A DNA stretch of 21,172 nt from Euryarchaeota archaeon UBA251. Its GTDB lineage: Archaea; Thermoplasmatota; Poseidoniia; Poseidoniales; Thalassarchaeaceae. The notes beneath the pieces were generated by a model, which had not been told where the DNA came from, made no database searches, and saw nothing but the letters and a program-made list of their open reading frames with translations. The position numbers and the translations under genes are program-made. This document shows, in pieces, positions 1 through 7,968 of the stretch (positions within the stretch are counted from its first letter, which is position 1; the number at the start of each line of letters is the position of its first letter). The stretch is from contig DAFJ01000076.1 of NCBI GenBank assembly GCA_002497905.1, positions 1-21,172 on the forward strand, in the 5' to 3' direction.

Positions 1-851
1 AGAACTGCTGCAAGAAGTGCGATGGCCATGGTTACCGTAGTGAAGCCAGGGGTTTCTTCAACGGGTTCGGCACTTTCCATCTCGACAACTCCGCCATCAC
101 CGACGATAATTTTGCCCGCCATTCCGACAGAAGCATGTGGTTCGCAGACATAGTGGAAAGTCGCATTTTCCTCAAAGGTATGAGTGAAAGCCAAGGTGCT
201 CTGTGCATCCCCGGACCGGACTCCTCCGTTGTAACTAGTGTAGCCTTCTCGCTGTACTTCTGCAACGTTGTGTGGCATTGATGCATCAGTCCAAGTCCAG
301 CAAACGGAATCGCCAACTGCGATTGAGAGAGAGGTCAAATTGAATGCCAATCCAGTTGAATCCAGACTGATTGTATAGTCAGCAGCCAAGCACTCCAAGG
401 CATCATTCAATGAAATATCTGACCATACACCGTAGTCAACCATGGGCGCCCATGCTATTGATTGGTTGTCATCGATAGCAATTGAGTCAACACCAACTGA
501 GGATGCCTCCCAGTTAGAGCCGTTCTTCACAAATAGGCCCCATGACCAGTAGCCTTCTTCACCCCAAGCAACATCACTCATCTCTCCGAAGAGATCATCG
601 ATGCTATGACTGGAAAACGACTCGTAATATGTTGAGTTGATTGAAATCTGAAGTGCTGATGCTGCATCGATTGTCACGTTGTAACCGGTGTAGTTTTCCA
701 TAACTGTAACACTAGTAGTGTACTCAGTTCCATCAACGCCAATTATGGTGACATCAACAGTAGATTCTGTTGGACTTTCAGCAATGGTTGTGGGAATCAT
801 CATTCCAGCCAGAATTAATAATATTGCAAGGGGCATTACTCGAGTTGTCAT
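1..851 (-). CDS. Secreted cupredoxin (plastocyanin/halocyanin-like) with N-terminal DUF4430-like domain, 3' partial
   Basis: The frame is open from an ATG at 851 to the window edge (283 codons), so the C-terminus is missing. Residues 1-24 are a signal peptide (hydrophobic core LAILLILAGMMIP). Residues about 80-137 resemble DUF4430 (WSWGLFVKNGSNWEAS, then DSIAIDDNQSIAW). Residues about 165-250 are a cupredoxin domain with a complete type-1 copper site: His194 in MPHN, then Cys236, His239 and Met244 in CEPHASVGM. After an acidic linker the visible end reads ETPGFTTVTMAIALLAAV, which looks like the start of a PGF-type archaeal sorting anchor. By family it should be an outward-facing one-electron carrier held at the membrane; its redox partner is not in the window. 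The start is supported by AGAGGAT 6 nt upstream and a TATA-like box. Copper binding is a confident call, the DUF4430 match a tentative one. Confidence 0.85.
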   Translation of the reverse strand, partial: MTTRVMPLAILLILAGMMIPTTIAESPTESTVDVTIIGVDGTEYTTSVTVMENYTGYNVTIDAASALQISINSTYYESFSSHSIDDLFGEMSDVAWGEEGYWSWGLFVKNGSNWEASSVGVDSIAIDDNQSIAWAPMVDYGVWSDISLNDALECLAADYTISLDSTGLAFNLTSLSIAVGDSVCWTWTDASMPHNVAEVQREGYTSYNGGVRSGDAQSTLAFTHTFEENATFHYVCEPHASVGMAGKIIVGDGGVVEMESAEPVEETPGFTTVTMAIALLAAV

Positions 852-877
852 GGAATTTATCCTCTGGAGAAGTGGCA

Positions 878-883
878 CTTAAA
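878..883 (-). promoter_or_regulatory. Candidate TATA box for the cupredoxin gene
   Basis: On the minus strand this reads TTTAAG within AGTTTAAGTG, centred about 29 bp before the ATG at 851. That spacing fits an archaeal TATA box giving an mRNA with almost no leader. It lies in the 67-bp gap after gatE, suggesting the cupredoxin gene has its own promoter. This is a pattern call only. Confidence 0.4.
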
Positions 884-918
884 CTAGTGTAGTACTCAAC
901 GAATTTACGTCATTCAAT

Positions 919-3009
919 TCAGGAAAGACGCTCTCGGAGAATAGCTGAAACTGCCTTCCCATCGGCCCCCTTGCCGAGTTTTCCGAGAATTACACCCATC
1001 AACGGACCCATCGCACCCATGCCACGTTCTACGATGAAATCAGCTTTCTCCGCTAATACTTCGTCAATGACTGCTTCAAGAGTTGATGAATCAGCGGGCT
1101 TGAATCCTTCATGCTCCGCTGTAACGGTTAACCAAGCACGAATGCCATCTGAATCGGCCGGCCAAGCCCCCTGTTGGAGAGCCTTTACACACAACGGAAC
1201 TAGGCCTTCCCGTGTAAGCGAACCCTCCTCTCTTACAACTAGAGCGTGGGCAATCAGTGGCCAAGGAACATCTTGTACGTCGATTGTTGCTAACTCGGCG
1301 ATATCATCACGAGTTCGATCGAGTAAGAGTGAAGCCCATGATTTTGGAGTGGTCGACTCGGGGAACGTTTTCCCATTACTGAATGGATCATGTATCCAAT
1401 CATCCAATTCTGAACCCAGAAGTGCTTCGATTTGATTAGCAGACAATCCGAGTGGCGTGAGGAGCCCCATTCGCTCCTCCGAAGTTGGAGGCAGATGTGC
1501 AAGGATATACTCCCAATGTGGTTTTTCGATAGCATGGACTGGGATATCCGTCTCAGGATACATCCTAGCTGAGCCAGGTAATGGCCGCATCGGAGATGTG
1601 GTCCCATCCTCAGGTGCACCTCTCTTGACAACTACGTTGCGAACCTCCTGCTGAATTCGGAGATGTGCAACACGCGCACGTTCTATGACCGATTCGAGTG
1701 CAAGGTGTGATTGCCATTCAGGTGCTATACACAAGACAAATGCATCAGCATCTGTAAGAGACAGATTCTCACGAACTCGGTTCACGTGCTCTTGCTCAAT
1801 ACCATAGGCAGGGAGTTCGTCACTGTGGAATATTCCGGCAACACCGGCAAGTTTTGCAGCACCAGCAAGTTCCCTCCCAAGGCGGGGCATCTGTGCTCCG
1901 TCATCATCCAGAGTCTTGGAACCCAGGCGTCCTGCAAAACCAGGGAGGCGGACCGCAAGCATCCGGTTTCCTGAAGCCAGGCCTTGCTCTACCATACTTG
2001 ATGTTGAGTCCGCAAAGATTTCTGTCAAATCTTCTGGTTCAAACGGTAGACAAGAAGTAGCCTTCTCGAGAACTGAAGCTTCGATTGATGCGTCATCATC
2101 ATCACGATTTGGTGGAAGTGGCGGTAATCCTGCTTCTGAACGAAGTTCATTCGCAAGACGATAGAAGTGGAGTTGGCGTGCCATCTCCAAACGGACGATT
2201 CGTGGAATCCATTCCAGATCTTGGGTCCCCTTAATTTCGACTCGATCGCCACAGGCGATGGATACATTGAGATCCTGACGAATCGAACCAAGACCACGTC
2301 GAACAGAACGGGTTGAGCGGAGAAGTGTCCCGATTGCACGAGCGGTTTCCATAGCATGATCCGGATCGATAATATCGGGATCTGTTGCGATTTCAACGAG
2401 AGGTACTCCGAGTCTGTCGAGGATGTAGAATACCTTCTCACCAGTGGGTGTTCTCTCGGAATCTAACTTGCGCGCAGAATCCTCCTCCAGTAAGAGAACG
2501 CCAACACCGACATCTCCTCGGCCTGTGGCAATCTTACCTGTCGTACCAATGAGTGTCGTCCTTTGGAAGCCTGATGTGTTCGAACCATCAACAACCTGTT
2601 TGCGCATTGTCTGTAGGACTTCGACAGGGTGCATTTCGAGTAAGGCTGCAATTGTAAGAGCAATATCCAATGCATCTGAATCTAGACCTTGAGGGGGAGC
2701 ATCATCCAACTCAATCAGGCCAGAATTAGGTGACTGGACATAGACGAAGGAACGATTTCTGCGCTGTTCAAAACGAGCTGCGATATCGACGATACCGGAT
2801 TCACCTGAAGTTGCATGGAGACGGCGTTCAACGCGTTTCCAATCTGGAGAAAGGGTTTCCATGCTCGCTTCATACAAGACACTGGGCTGCCGCGAATGCA
2901 ACTTTCCAGAGGCAAGTTGCTGGTGAATCTCCAATCCACACATGAAGCCGAGAGCCTCTGGATCAAGGTTGGCAGAGGACGATACTTCGCCGACTGGTTC
3001 GCCCACCAT
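919..3009 (-). CDS. gatE: Glu-tRNA(Gln) amidotransferase subunit E
   Basis: GatE works with the asparaginase-like GatD to convert mischarged Glu-tRNA(Gln) to Gln-tRNA(Gln) in archaea lacking a glutaminyl-tRNA synthetase. The GatB-type core is clear: CGLEIHQQL (24-32), MRKQVVDGSNTSGFQRT (135-151), LEEDSARK (174-181), DRLGVPLVEIATDP (198-211) and GLGSIRQDLNVSI (239-251). An inserted GAD-like domain follows at about 330-440 (RLPGFAGRLG), then the MYPETDIP motif near 490, and a YqeY-like tail ending VILGKLGKGADG...AILRERL. The GAD insertion separates GatE from GatB. At 696 residues it is somewhat longer than the roughly 620-640 I expect; part may be the N-terminus, since no good ribosome site precedes 3009 and homologues begin close to CGLEIHQQL. 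After GKL the chain reads HSRQPS, where many homologues carry Cys pairs. It lies 39 bp downstream of mcm. GatD is not in the window. Confidence 0.95.
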   Translation of the reverse strand: MVGEPVGEVSSSANLDPEALGFMCGLEIHQQLASGKLHSRQPSVLYEASMETLSPDWKRVERRLHATSGESGIVDIAARFEQRRNRSFVYVQSPNSGLIELDDAPPQGLDSDALDIALTIAALLEMHPVEVLQTMRKQVVDGSNTSGFQRTTLIGTTGKIATGRGDVGVGVLLLEEDSARKLDSERTPTGEKVFYILDRLGVPLVEIATDPDIIDPDHAMETARAIGTLLRSTRSVRRGLGSIRQDLNVSIACGDRVEIKGTQDLEWIPRIVRLEMARQLHFYRLANELRSEAGLPPLPPNRDDDDASIEASVLEKATSCLPFEPEDLTEIFADSTSSMVEQGLASGNRMLAVRLPGFAGRLGSKTLDDDGAQMPRLGRELAGAAKLAGVAGIFHSDELPAYGIEQEHVNRVRENLSLTDADAFVLCIAPEWQSHLALESVIERARVAHLRIQQEVRNVVVKRGAPEDGTTSPMRPLPGSARMYPETDIPVHAIEKPHWEYILAHLPPTSEERMGLLTPLGLSANQIEALLGSELDDWIHDPFSNGKTFPESTTPKSWASLLLDRTRDDIAELATIDVQDVPWPLIAHALVVREEGSLTREGLVPLCVKALQQGAWPADSDGIRAWLTVTAEHEGFKPADSSTLEAVIDEVLAEKADFIVERGMGAMGPLMGVILGKLGKGADGKAVSAILRERLS

Positions 3010-3048
3010 GAGGTTGCGACATGGTAGAGGGATATGAGCGCCCCGCTC

Positions 3049-5196
3049 TCAATTTGGTCGCCATTGGCCAGGTTGAGGTGAAATGATGTGGAGTTGATGA
3101 CGACATAATTGGAGGATACGGTCAATATCTTCTACATCCATTCCTCTCGCCATAGCGCGGTTGTAAACATCCGTTTCATGGGCAATCCCATCGCCTTCCT
3201 TGGCGAGTTCTCCCACTGTTCCTTTGATGATATCCACCATCTCCCTCTGGTTGAATTTGGAGCCGGTTGCCATTGCAACTTCGCTGGGAACTTTCTCCTC
3301 TTCACGCCAATGCGAGAAAATTGCGATTGCCATCTGTGCATCATCAGCTGTGACTTCATTTCTCAGATGCATCCTGGCATGTGCCTCAGCGAGTCGAATC
3401 AGTGATTCAAGCGCACGTGCACTGATTGGGATTGGCTTTTCATCATCCCAATTTGCAGCCATCTGCTCATTATCAGCGTAAGTGTTCCTCGCTTTGGTGT
3501 AATAATTGAGAATCAACATCTTTGCTTCCTCACCAATTAATGGAGAATGATTTCTCTTCGCGTAGGCAACATACTTCCGAAGAAAGGGAACAGAGAGGTA
3601 ATCCCGACCTCCGTTTGTCTTGATTGATTTCTCCTCATCCTTCTTCATCGGATCTTCAAAAGAATCCTCTTCCACTCTGTTTTCCGGGACACCAGAAAGT
3701 CGCCCTTCCATGATGTGGCGAGCGATTTTTGCATCGTTGTCCTCGTTAACCTCATCCTTCATCAGCCACATGATATCGAACCTCGTAGCGAGTGGGACTG
3801 GAAGGCCTGTCTGATCGAATGCAAGCATAAGATTCTGATTAGGACCGACTGTGAAAGTCCCCTTCTTAGGATTCGCAGCCGAGAGAACTGCACAACGTGC
3901 ACGGAGTTGGGTTGTAATGCCACCCTTGCTGACTGAGATGGACTGTTGTTCCATCGCTTCGTGAAGGCTACCCTTGTCACTAGCACTGATCTTGTCGATC
4001 TCGTCAATGCAAGCAATCCCTAGATCTGAAAGAGGCAAGATGCCAGCCTCAAGGCTAAACCGACCGTCACCGAATGAATCCTTGATTGCTGCCGCGGTAA
4101 GACCTGCTGCAGAGATATTTCCTCCAGAGGCGAAGCGGGCTCGGGGTGCAATCTTCGACATATAGGTCAACAATTGTGACTTTGCAACACCAGGATCGCC
4201 CATCAATAAAATGTGTATGTCACCCCTACTGCGAGTTCCATCTGCATTGCGCCGAGACACCCCCCCGAAGAGTTGCATCACGAGGCTACGCTTCACAAAA
4301 GTCAACTTCGAATTCACATCGATAATCGAAGGAGCAATGGAATCCTGCATTAGACGCATCAAATCTTCGCGTCTAGCAATCTCCTGAATCTCATCTCTCT
4401 CCTCGTCCGTAGGTTGAATATCATGGAACGGTTGAGATTCGCGTGTGGCAGAATGTAGGCTGTATACTATCTCGAACATCGGCGTCTTCTTGTTACGATG
4501 ATATCCGGCCTGAGTATACGGGATTAGATTCGCTGTCATCCGTTCTCCAGGCAAATACATGTTGCACTGAATCCCCTCGATGAGAACACGGCCCCGTGAG
4601 GGTTGACCGGTACCCTTGACCCTCTCTGGAAGTTCCTGAATCTCCAGATATTGGTTGTTAATCCATGTGCATCGATCCGAATCAATACTGAATCGGGTGG
4701 ACTGGGCGCCGTTACCTGGTGGAAGTTGGCATCCATCACACTCGAGTGGTTCCTTCAGTTCCCGTTCATCATCCTGACGAACCTCAGTATGGGCCCCACA
4801 ACTATCGCAAGAGAATACAGCGGAATAGATTCGTGGACGTATCTCAGAACGCTTCGTGATAACGACGTTGACGGCACGGAGTCGATTCAAATCATCCGAC
4901 CCGATTTCACCCAAATCCATCTCAACATCTACAGGAAGATGCTCAAGGAGTAAAGTCGGCTCAAGGTTGATCCCATTCTCTCGACACTTATCGCGAAGGC
5001 TTCGTTGACCTCGTTCGATAAGGGATTTTGGTTGATTGAGTATTCTGGCTCCGAAATCCGGATCCCATGATTGGATTTCATTGAATGGTACTCGAAGGTG
5101 GGTTGAGTCCTTTGTCAAACTCTGAATTCGGCCGATCATTACCTCGTCATAGAAGGTCTCCCAACGCGCACCGAAATCATCGAACTGGAGCGCCAT
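3049..5196 (-). CDS. mcm: Replicative DNA helicase MCM
   Basis: This is the hexameric 3'-5' helicase that unwinds DNA at archaeal replication forks. Numbering from the upstream in-frame ATG at 5244 (subtract 16 for the start given here), the N-terminal OB region carries a zinc site, Cys146-x2-Cys149 and Cys169-x2-Cys172. The AAA+ core has Walker A GDPGVAKS (349-356), Walker B IACIDEID (410-417), sensor-1 Asn458 in SAANP and an arginine finger at Arg488 in LATRFD. The last 70 or so residues look like the usual winged helix. I chose ATG 5196 (MALQFDDFG, 715 residues) because GGTGA lies at 5202-5206, 5 nt upstream, whereas the ATG at 5244 has no such site. A charged stretch at about 520-545 (VEEDSFEDPMKKDEEKS) is probably a disordered insertion. 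gatE follows after 39 bp, so they may be co-transcribed. Confidence 0.97.
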   Translation of the reverse strand: MALQFDDFGARWETFYDEVMIGRIQSLTKDSTHLRVPFNEIQSWDPDFGARILNQPKSLIERGQRSLRDKCRENGINLEPTLLLEHLPVDVEMDLGEIGSDDLNRLRAVNVVITKRSEIRPRIYSAVFSCDSCGAHTEVRQDDERELKEPLECDGCQLPPGNGAQSTRFSIDSDRCTWINNQYLEIQELPERVKGTGQPSRGRVLIEGIQCNMYLPGERMTANLIPYTQAGYHRNKKTPMFEIVYSLHSATRESQPFHDIQPTDEERDEIQEIARREDLMRLMQDSIAPSIIDVNSKLTFVKRSLVMQLFGGVSRRNADGTRSRGDIHILLMGDPGVAKSQLLTYMSKIAPRARFASGGNISAAGLTAAAIKDSFGDGRFSLEAGILPLSDLGIACIDEIDKISASDKGSLHEAMEQQSISVSKGGITTQLRARCAVLSAANPKKGTFTVGPNQNLMLAFDQTGLPVPLATRFDIMWLMKDEVNEDNDAKIARHIMEGRLSGVPENRVEEDSFEDPMKKDEEKSIKTNGGRDYLSVPFLRKYVAYAKRNHSPLIGEEAKMLILNYYTKARNTYADNEQMAANWDDEKPIPISARALESLIRLAEAHARMHLRNEVTADDAQMAIAIFSHWREEEKVPSEVAMATGSKFNQREMVDIIKGTVGELAKEGDGIAHETDVYNRAMARGMDVEDIDRILQLCRHQLHIISPQPGQWRPN

Positions 5197-5201
5197 GAAG
5201 T

Positions 5202-5206
5202 TCACC
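5202..5206 (-). promoter_or_regulatory. Ribosome binding site deciding the mcm start
   Basis: The minus strand reads CCTCGGTGAACTTCATGGCG. GGTGA matches the archaeal anti-Shine-Dalgarno sequence with a 5-nt spacer to the ATG at 5196, which supports that start over the upstream ATG at 5244. Confidence 0.6.
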
Positions 5207-5243
5207 GAGGACTTAGAGGGAATCTTCGACGGTGTATGAACCA

Positions 5244-5356
5244 AACGGCAAAACGGCGTTCAACCCGTTGATTTCCGATGGAACAGAGGCGATTCTCACG
5301 TCCATCGGAACTACTGATTCAAGCCTTCCAATGCAGGAATATAACGGTCGAAACGG
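5244..5356. repeat. Cluster of five AACGG/CCGTT pentamers in the mcm / PPC-gene divergent region
   Basis: The 220-bp non-coding region 5197-5416 separates divergent genes. AACGG occurs at 5244-5248, 5252-5256, 5343-5347 and 5352-5356, and its complement CCGTT at 5265-5269. Two pairs are direct repeats with starts 8 and 9 bp apart. The copies at 5252 and 5265 form a dyad, AACGG-N8-CCGTT, around a small inner palindrome GTTCAAC. One pentamer on either strand is expected about every 500 bp, so five in 113 bp is notable. It could be an operator shared by the two promoters or part of a replication-linked site; nothing here decides between them. Confidence 0.45.
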
Positions 5357-5416
5357 ATAGGTACTGAACCTGTCGTATACTGATTCATGGACAGCGCAAT
5401 GACTGGGGGAGATGCG

Positions 5417-5812
5417 ATGATTCGCTTGGATCCCGGAGAGGAAATTCATGCATCACTCAAAGCATGGGCGAAAGAGAATGATGTGAAGGCTGCGGCAATT
5501 ACAAGTGGTATTGGACGGATTCGTGACACATCAGCTGGATTTCTCGATGGAGAAGGTGTCTATCGAGCAATCGACCGAGCTGAACCAATGGAGCTTCTTA
5601 CCCTAATGGGAAATCTTGCACTGCATGAAGGAGAGCCTTTCACCCATCTCCATATTACAGGCATGACTGATGACCACACGGTTGTGGGTGGCCATCTATT
5701 CTCCACCGTCGTCCACATCACTGCAGAGATTCATCTCCGCATCCTTGAGTCGATGCCGATGATTCGGTGCCCTCTGGAAGGCAGCGAGTTTATTCGTCTG
5801 GAATTTGATTGA
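5417..5812 (+). CDS. PPC/DUF296 (PD1-like) domain protein
   Basis: A single-domain protein of 131 residues that matches the plant-and-prokaryote-conserved (PPC, DUF296) fold. It starts with the typical MIRLDPGEEIHASLKAWA, continues with AAAITSGIGRIRDTS and ELLTLMGNLAL, and carries the metal-binding signature THLHITGMTDDHTVVGGHL (His77, His79, His93). In plants the domain is found in AT-hook DNA-binding proteins; the role of stand-alone prokaryotic versions is poorly defined, and there is no AT-hook here, so DNA binding should not be assumed. I chose ATG 5417 because GGGGGAG lies 5 nt upstream (5405-5411); in-frame ATGs at 5387 and 5399 lack such a site. It is the first gene of a run with the Nif3-like gene (10 bp) and purM. 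Confidence 0.85.
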   Translation: MIRLDPGEEIHASLKAWAKENDVKAAAITSGIGRIRDTSAGFLDGEGVYRAIDRAEPMELLTLMGNLALHEGEPFTHLHITGMTDDHTVVGGHLFSTVVHITAEIHLRILESMPMIRCPLEGSEFIRLEFD

Positions 5813-5816
5813 GGTG
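5811..5816 (+). promoter_or_regulatory. Ribosome binding site for the Nif3-like gene
   Basis: GAGGTG overlaps the stop codon of the preceding gene (TGA 5810-5812) and sits 6 nt before ATG 5823. It favours ATG 5823 over the TTG at 5805 and the ATG at 5817, and suggests translational linkage of the two genes. Confidence 0.6.
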
Positions 5817-5822
5817 ATGAAA

Positions 5823-6746
5823 ATGCGAGTGCCATCCGTCAACGAAGTGATGGCAGCATTGTGCACTGAATATCGAGTTCATGAGATTCCAGATTCAAGC
5901 CGGGCGTGGAATGGCCCCCAGGTTATTCCTAGCCCTGATTCCAATTGTAACAAGGTGATGACTGCAACTGATGCAAGCTTGGAGGTAATCCATAGAGCCG
6001 TTAACGATGGAGCCGATCTCCTAATCGTACATCACGGTCTGACTTGGACGCTAGGTGCGATTCCGCTCCCATCTAGCAATGAAGTTGAAGCAGAAAGGGT
6101 ACGGGTCGCACTTGCCAACAATCTGGCAATCCTAGCTCTCCATCTACCCATGGATGCTCATCCAATCCTTGGCAACAATGCCATCCTCGCAGATGGTCTT
6201 GGAATCCAGAGAGAAGGAACATGGTTCGCCTCAAAAGGGCATCCAAGTCCACTAGATTCGTCTCTGATTCAAGGTCCATCACTGGCAACGGAATGGCCTC
6301 AAATTGATACTCTTGAAGATGGTCGTTTAACGATGGAAATTGGACTCTATGGACGATTTACTACCCCTATGAATCGAAGTGAAATCAAGAGTCGAATACA
6401 ACACATATTGGGGAAGGAACAAACTGAACCTGAGATTATTCGTATCTTCCCAGAAGATCGAGGAATGGAATCTGATGAAACCGAAACAATTGCCATCTGT
6501 TCGGGTGCGGCTGGTGGCGCTGTTGTCGATGCAAAAGAGCTGGGGGTTGATGCCTTGCTGAGTGGGGAAGGCCCATTCCAGTCTGCGATTCTAGCTCAGG
6601 AGGCTGATATCTCTCTGATTCTTGCTGGCCACCATGCAACAGAAACTGTTGGACCCCGCGCCACTGCCGACTGGTTGAATCGAATCGCTGAAGCGAATGA
6701 ATGGAGTATGGATACCCAATTCATCTCGGCCCCTATCGGCCTGTAA
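5823..6746 (+). CDS. Nif3-like dinuclear metal centre protein (GTP cyclohydrolase I type 2/YbgI family)
   Basis: The protein has 307 residues. The metal-site motifs of the Nif3/YbgI family are present: His70-His71 in LLIVHHGLTW, Asp111 in the LALHLPMDAHPILGNN segment, and near the end GEGPFQSAILAQEADISLI followed by AGHHATET (His270, His271, Glu274). The layout, N-terminal and C-terminal metal-ligand halves with a middle insertion at about 130-220, fits the family. Members bind two metal ions; the name GTP cyclohydrolase type 2 rests on limited biochemistry, so the reaction here is unknown. The gene starts 10 bp after the PPC gene and precedes purM. The association with purine synthesis is by position only. 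Family membership is sure, function is not. Confidence 0.88.
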   Translation: MRVPSVNEVMAALCTEYRVHEIPDSSRAWNGPQVIPSPDSNCNKVMTATDASLEVIHRAVNDGADLLIVHHGLTWTLGAIPLPSSNEVEAERVRVALANNLAILALHLPMDAHPILGNNAILADGLGIQREGTWFASKGHPSPLDSSLIQGPSLATEWPQIDTLEDGRLTMEIGLYGRFTTPMNRSEIKSRIQHILGKEQTEPEIIRIFPEDRGMESDETETIAICSGAAGGAVVDAKELGVDALLSGEGPFQSAILAQEADISLILAGHHATETVGPRATADWLNRIAEANEWSMDTQFISAPIGL

Positions 6747-6811
6747 ATGGATTCTGAAGCATACCCAAAATCGTCGATTGGTTGATGTGGCGTCGGCCCG
6801 GGATGATGTCC

Positions 6812-7921
6812 ATGGATGAAGGCATTGACTACGCTTCATCCGGTGTCGACATCGACCTCGAAGGGGCTGCTGTATCCTCTTTGATTGGGGCGCTCAGCGG
6901 TTCTGTCCGCAAACCAGGATCTGAAGGGGCACCAGTGGAATTACCTGGTGGATTCGGAGGGTTGCTTGAATTCGGAGATCGGTGGCTTGCTTTGGCGACT
7001 GATGGTGTTGGAAGCAAACTCCAGATTGCTAACCAACTCGGTCAATTACAGGGGGTTGGGCATGACTGTGTCGCGATGAATGTCAACGACTTGCTCTGTG
7101 TGGGCGCAGAACCAATCGCTTTCGTTGATTATATCGCCACGCCAAAGCCCTCTCCAGATGAGCATGCTGCGCTTGGTGCATCACTTGCTGAGGCCTGCTC
7201 TCTCGCCCGTGTTACTCTTGCAGGAGGGGAGACTGCTACTCTACCTGGAATCGTCAAGGAACTTGACCTCTCAGGTACGGCACTTGGATGGATGCCAAAG
7301 GATGCTGCAATTACTGGTGAAGACATTGGAAGCAACGATGTCATGATTGGGGTCCCAGCATCGGGTATTCATTCGAATGGATATTCCCTTGTTCGCGCGG
7401 TCCTCGAACGGACAGGTGCAGACCTCACTGGACCTGCTCCCTTCGATACAGAACATTCGAACCGTGCCATTCGGAGATGGACGTCCGGAGATATCACTCT
7501 TGGAGAAGTTCTGCTGAATCCCACACGGATCTATGTGGATCCAGTCCAGGACCTTATCGAAGCATTGGATGAATCTGGAGATGGAAGTCGAAGTGATATT
7601 CGTGGTATCGCGCACATCACTGGAGGAGGTCTCTCCAATCTACTCCGCCTCCATCCATCTCGAGGATATCACATCGATTCGCCCCTTCCTGTACTACCCG
7701 AGTTCCACTGGATTCAGGAAATGGGGGGAGTCGACGACCGGGAAATGCATCGAACTTTCAACATGGGCACTGGCATGATACTCATTGTCTCAAACGACTC
7801 TGCAGATACTATTCTACACTGGCTGAAGGAACAGGACGCAGGTGTATCCATCATTGGGAGAACTAATGATTCAGGCATAGTTACCCACGTGAATCAAAAC
7901 ATCCGATTCGAACACTACTAA
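6812..7921 (+). CDS. purM: Phosphoribosylformylglycinamidine cyclo-ligase (AIR synthetase)
   Basis: PurM performs the fifth step of purine synthesis, the ATP-dependent ring closure of FGAM to AIR in the cytosol. Motifs, numbered from the start given: YASSGVDID (7-15), the nucleotide/Mg site LATDGVGSKL (61-70), HDCVAMNVNDLLCVGAEP (84-101), GGETATLPG, the GIHSNGYSLVR segment, HITGGGLSNLLRLHP, and MHRTFNMGTGM near the C-terminus. At 369 residues it is a normal length. Several in-frame starts are close together (6785, 6803, 6806, 6812); I took 6812 (MDEGIDYASSG) because GGGATGAT ends a few bases upstream and homologues begin close to YxxAGVDI. It lies 65 bp after the Nif3-like gene and is followed by a candidate new promoter. 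Confidence 0.95.
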   Translation: MDEGIDYASSGVDIDLEGAAVSSLIGALSGSVRKPGSEGAPVELPGGFGGLLEFGDRWLALATDGVGSKLQIANQLGQLQGVGHDCVAMNVNDLLCVGAEPIAFVDYIATPKPSPDEHAALGASLAEACSLARVTLAGGETATLPGIVKELDLSGTALGWMPKDAAITGEDIGSNDVMIGVPASGIHSNGYSLVRAVLERTGADLTGPAPFDTEHSNRAIRRWTSGDITLGEVLLNPTRIYVDPVQDLIEALDESGDGSRSDIRGIAHITGGGLSNLLRLHPSRGYHIDSPLPVLPEFHWIQEMGGVDDREMHRTFNMGTGMILIVSNDSADTILHWLKEQDAGVSIIGRTNDSGIVTHVNQNIRFEHY

Positions 7922-7937
7922 GTTTGATTCTCGGCGA

Positions 7938-7946
7938 TTGAAATAC
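7938..7946 (+). promoter_or_regulatory. Candidate TATA box upstream of the zinc-ribbon gene
   Basis: TTGAAATAC is centred about 27 bp before the ATG at 7969, in the 47-bp gap after purM. The same nonamer occurs at 11703-11711 at nearly the same distance from another ATG. The spacing implies a leaderless or nearly leaderless mRNA, consistent with the lack of a good ribosome site at this gene. Confidence 0.5.
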
Positions 7947-7968
7947 CGTTGAAGGTATTCAACGTTGG

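Noticed and set aside
5213..5449. Open frame of 78 codons on the minus strand across the mcm upstream region
   Set aside because: It overlaps the N-terminal frames of mcm and of the PPC gene, has no ribosome site and no protein-like composition. The region is better read as a divergent promoter region.
7904..7915. The 12-mer CGATTCGAACAC near the end of purM also occurs in the tRNA T arm at 21159-21170, a possible att-type repeat
   Set aside because: In purM it simply encodes part of the intact C-terminus (RFEHY). There is no integrase, no longer match and no boundary in composition, so it is taken as chance.
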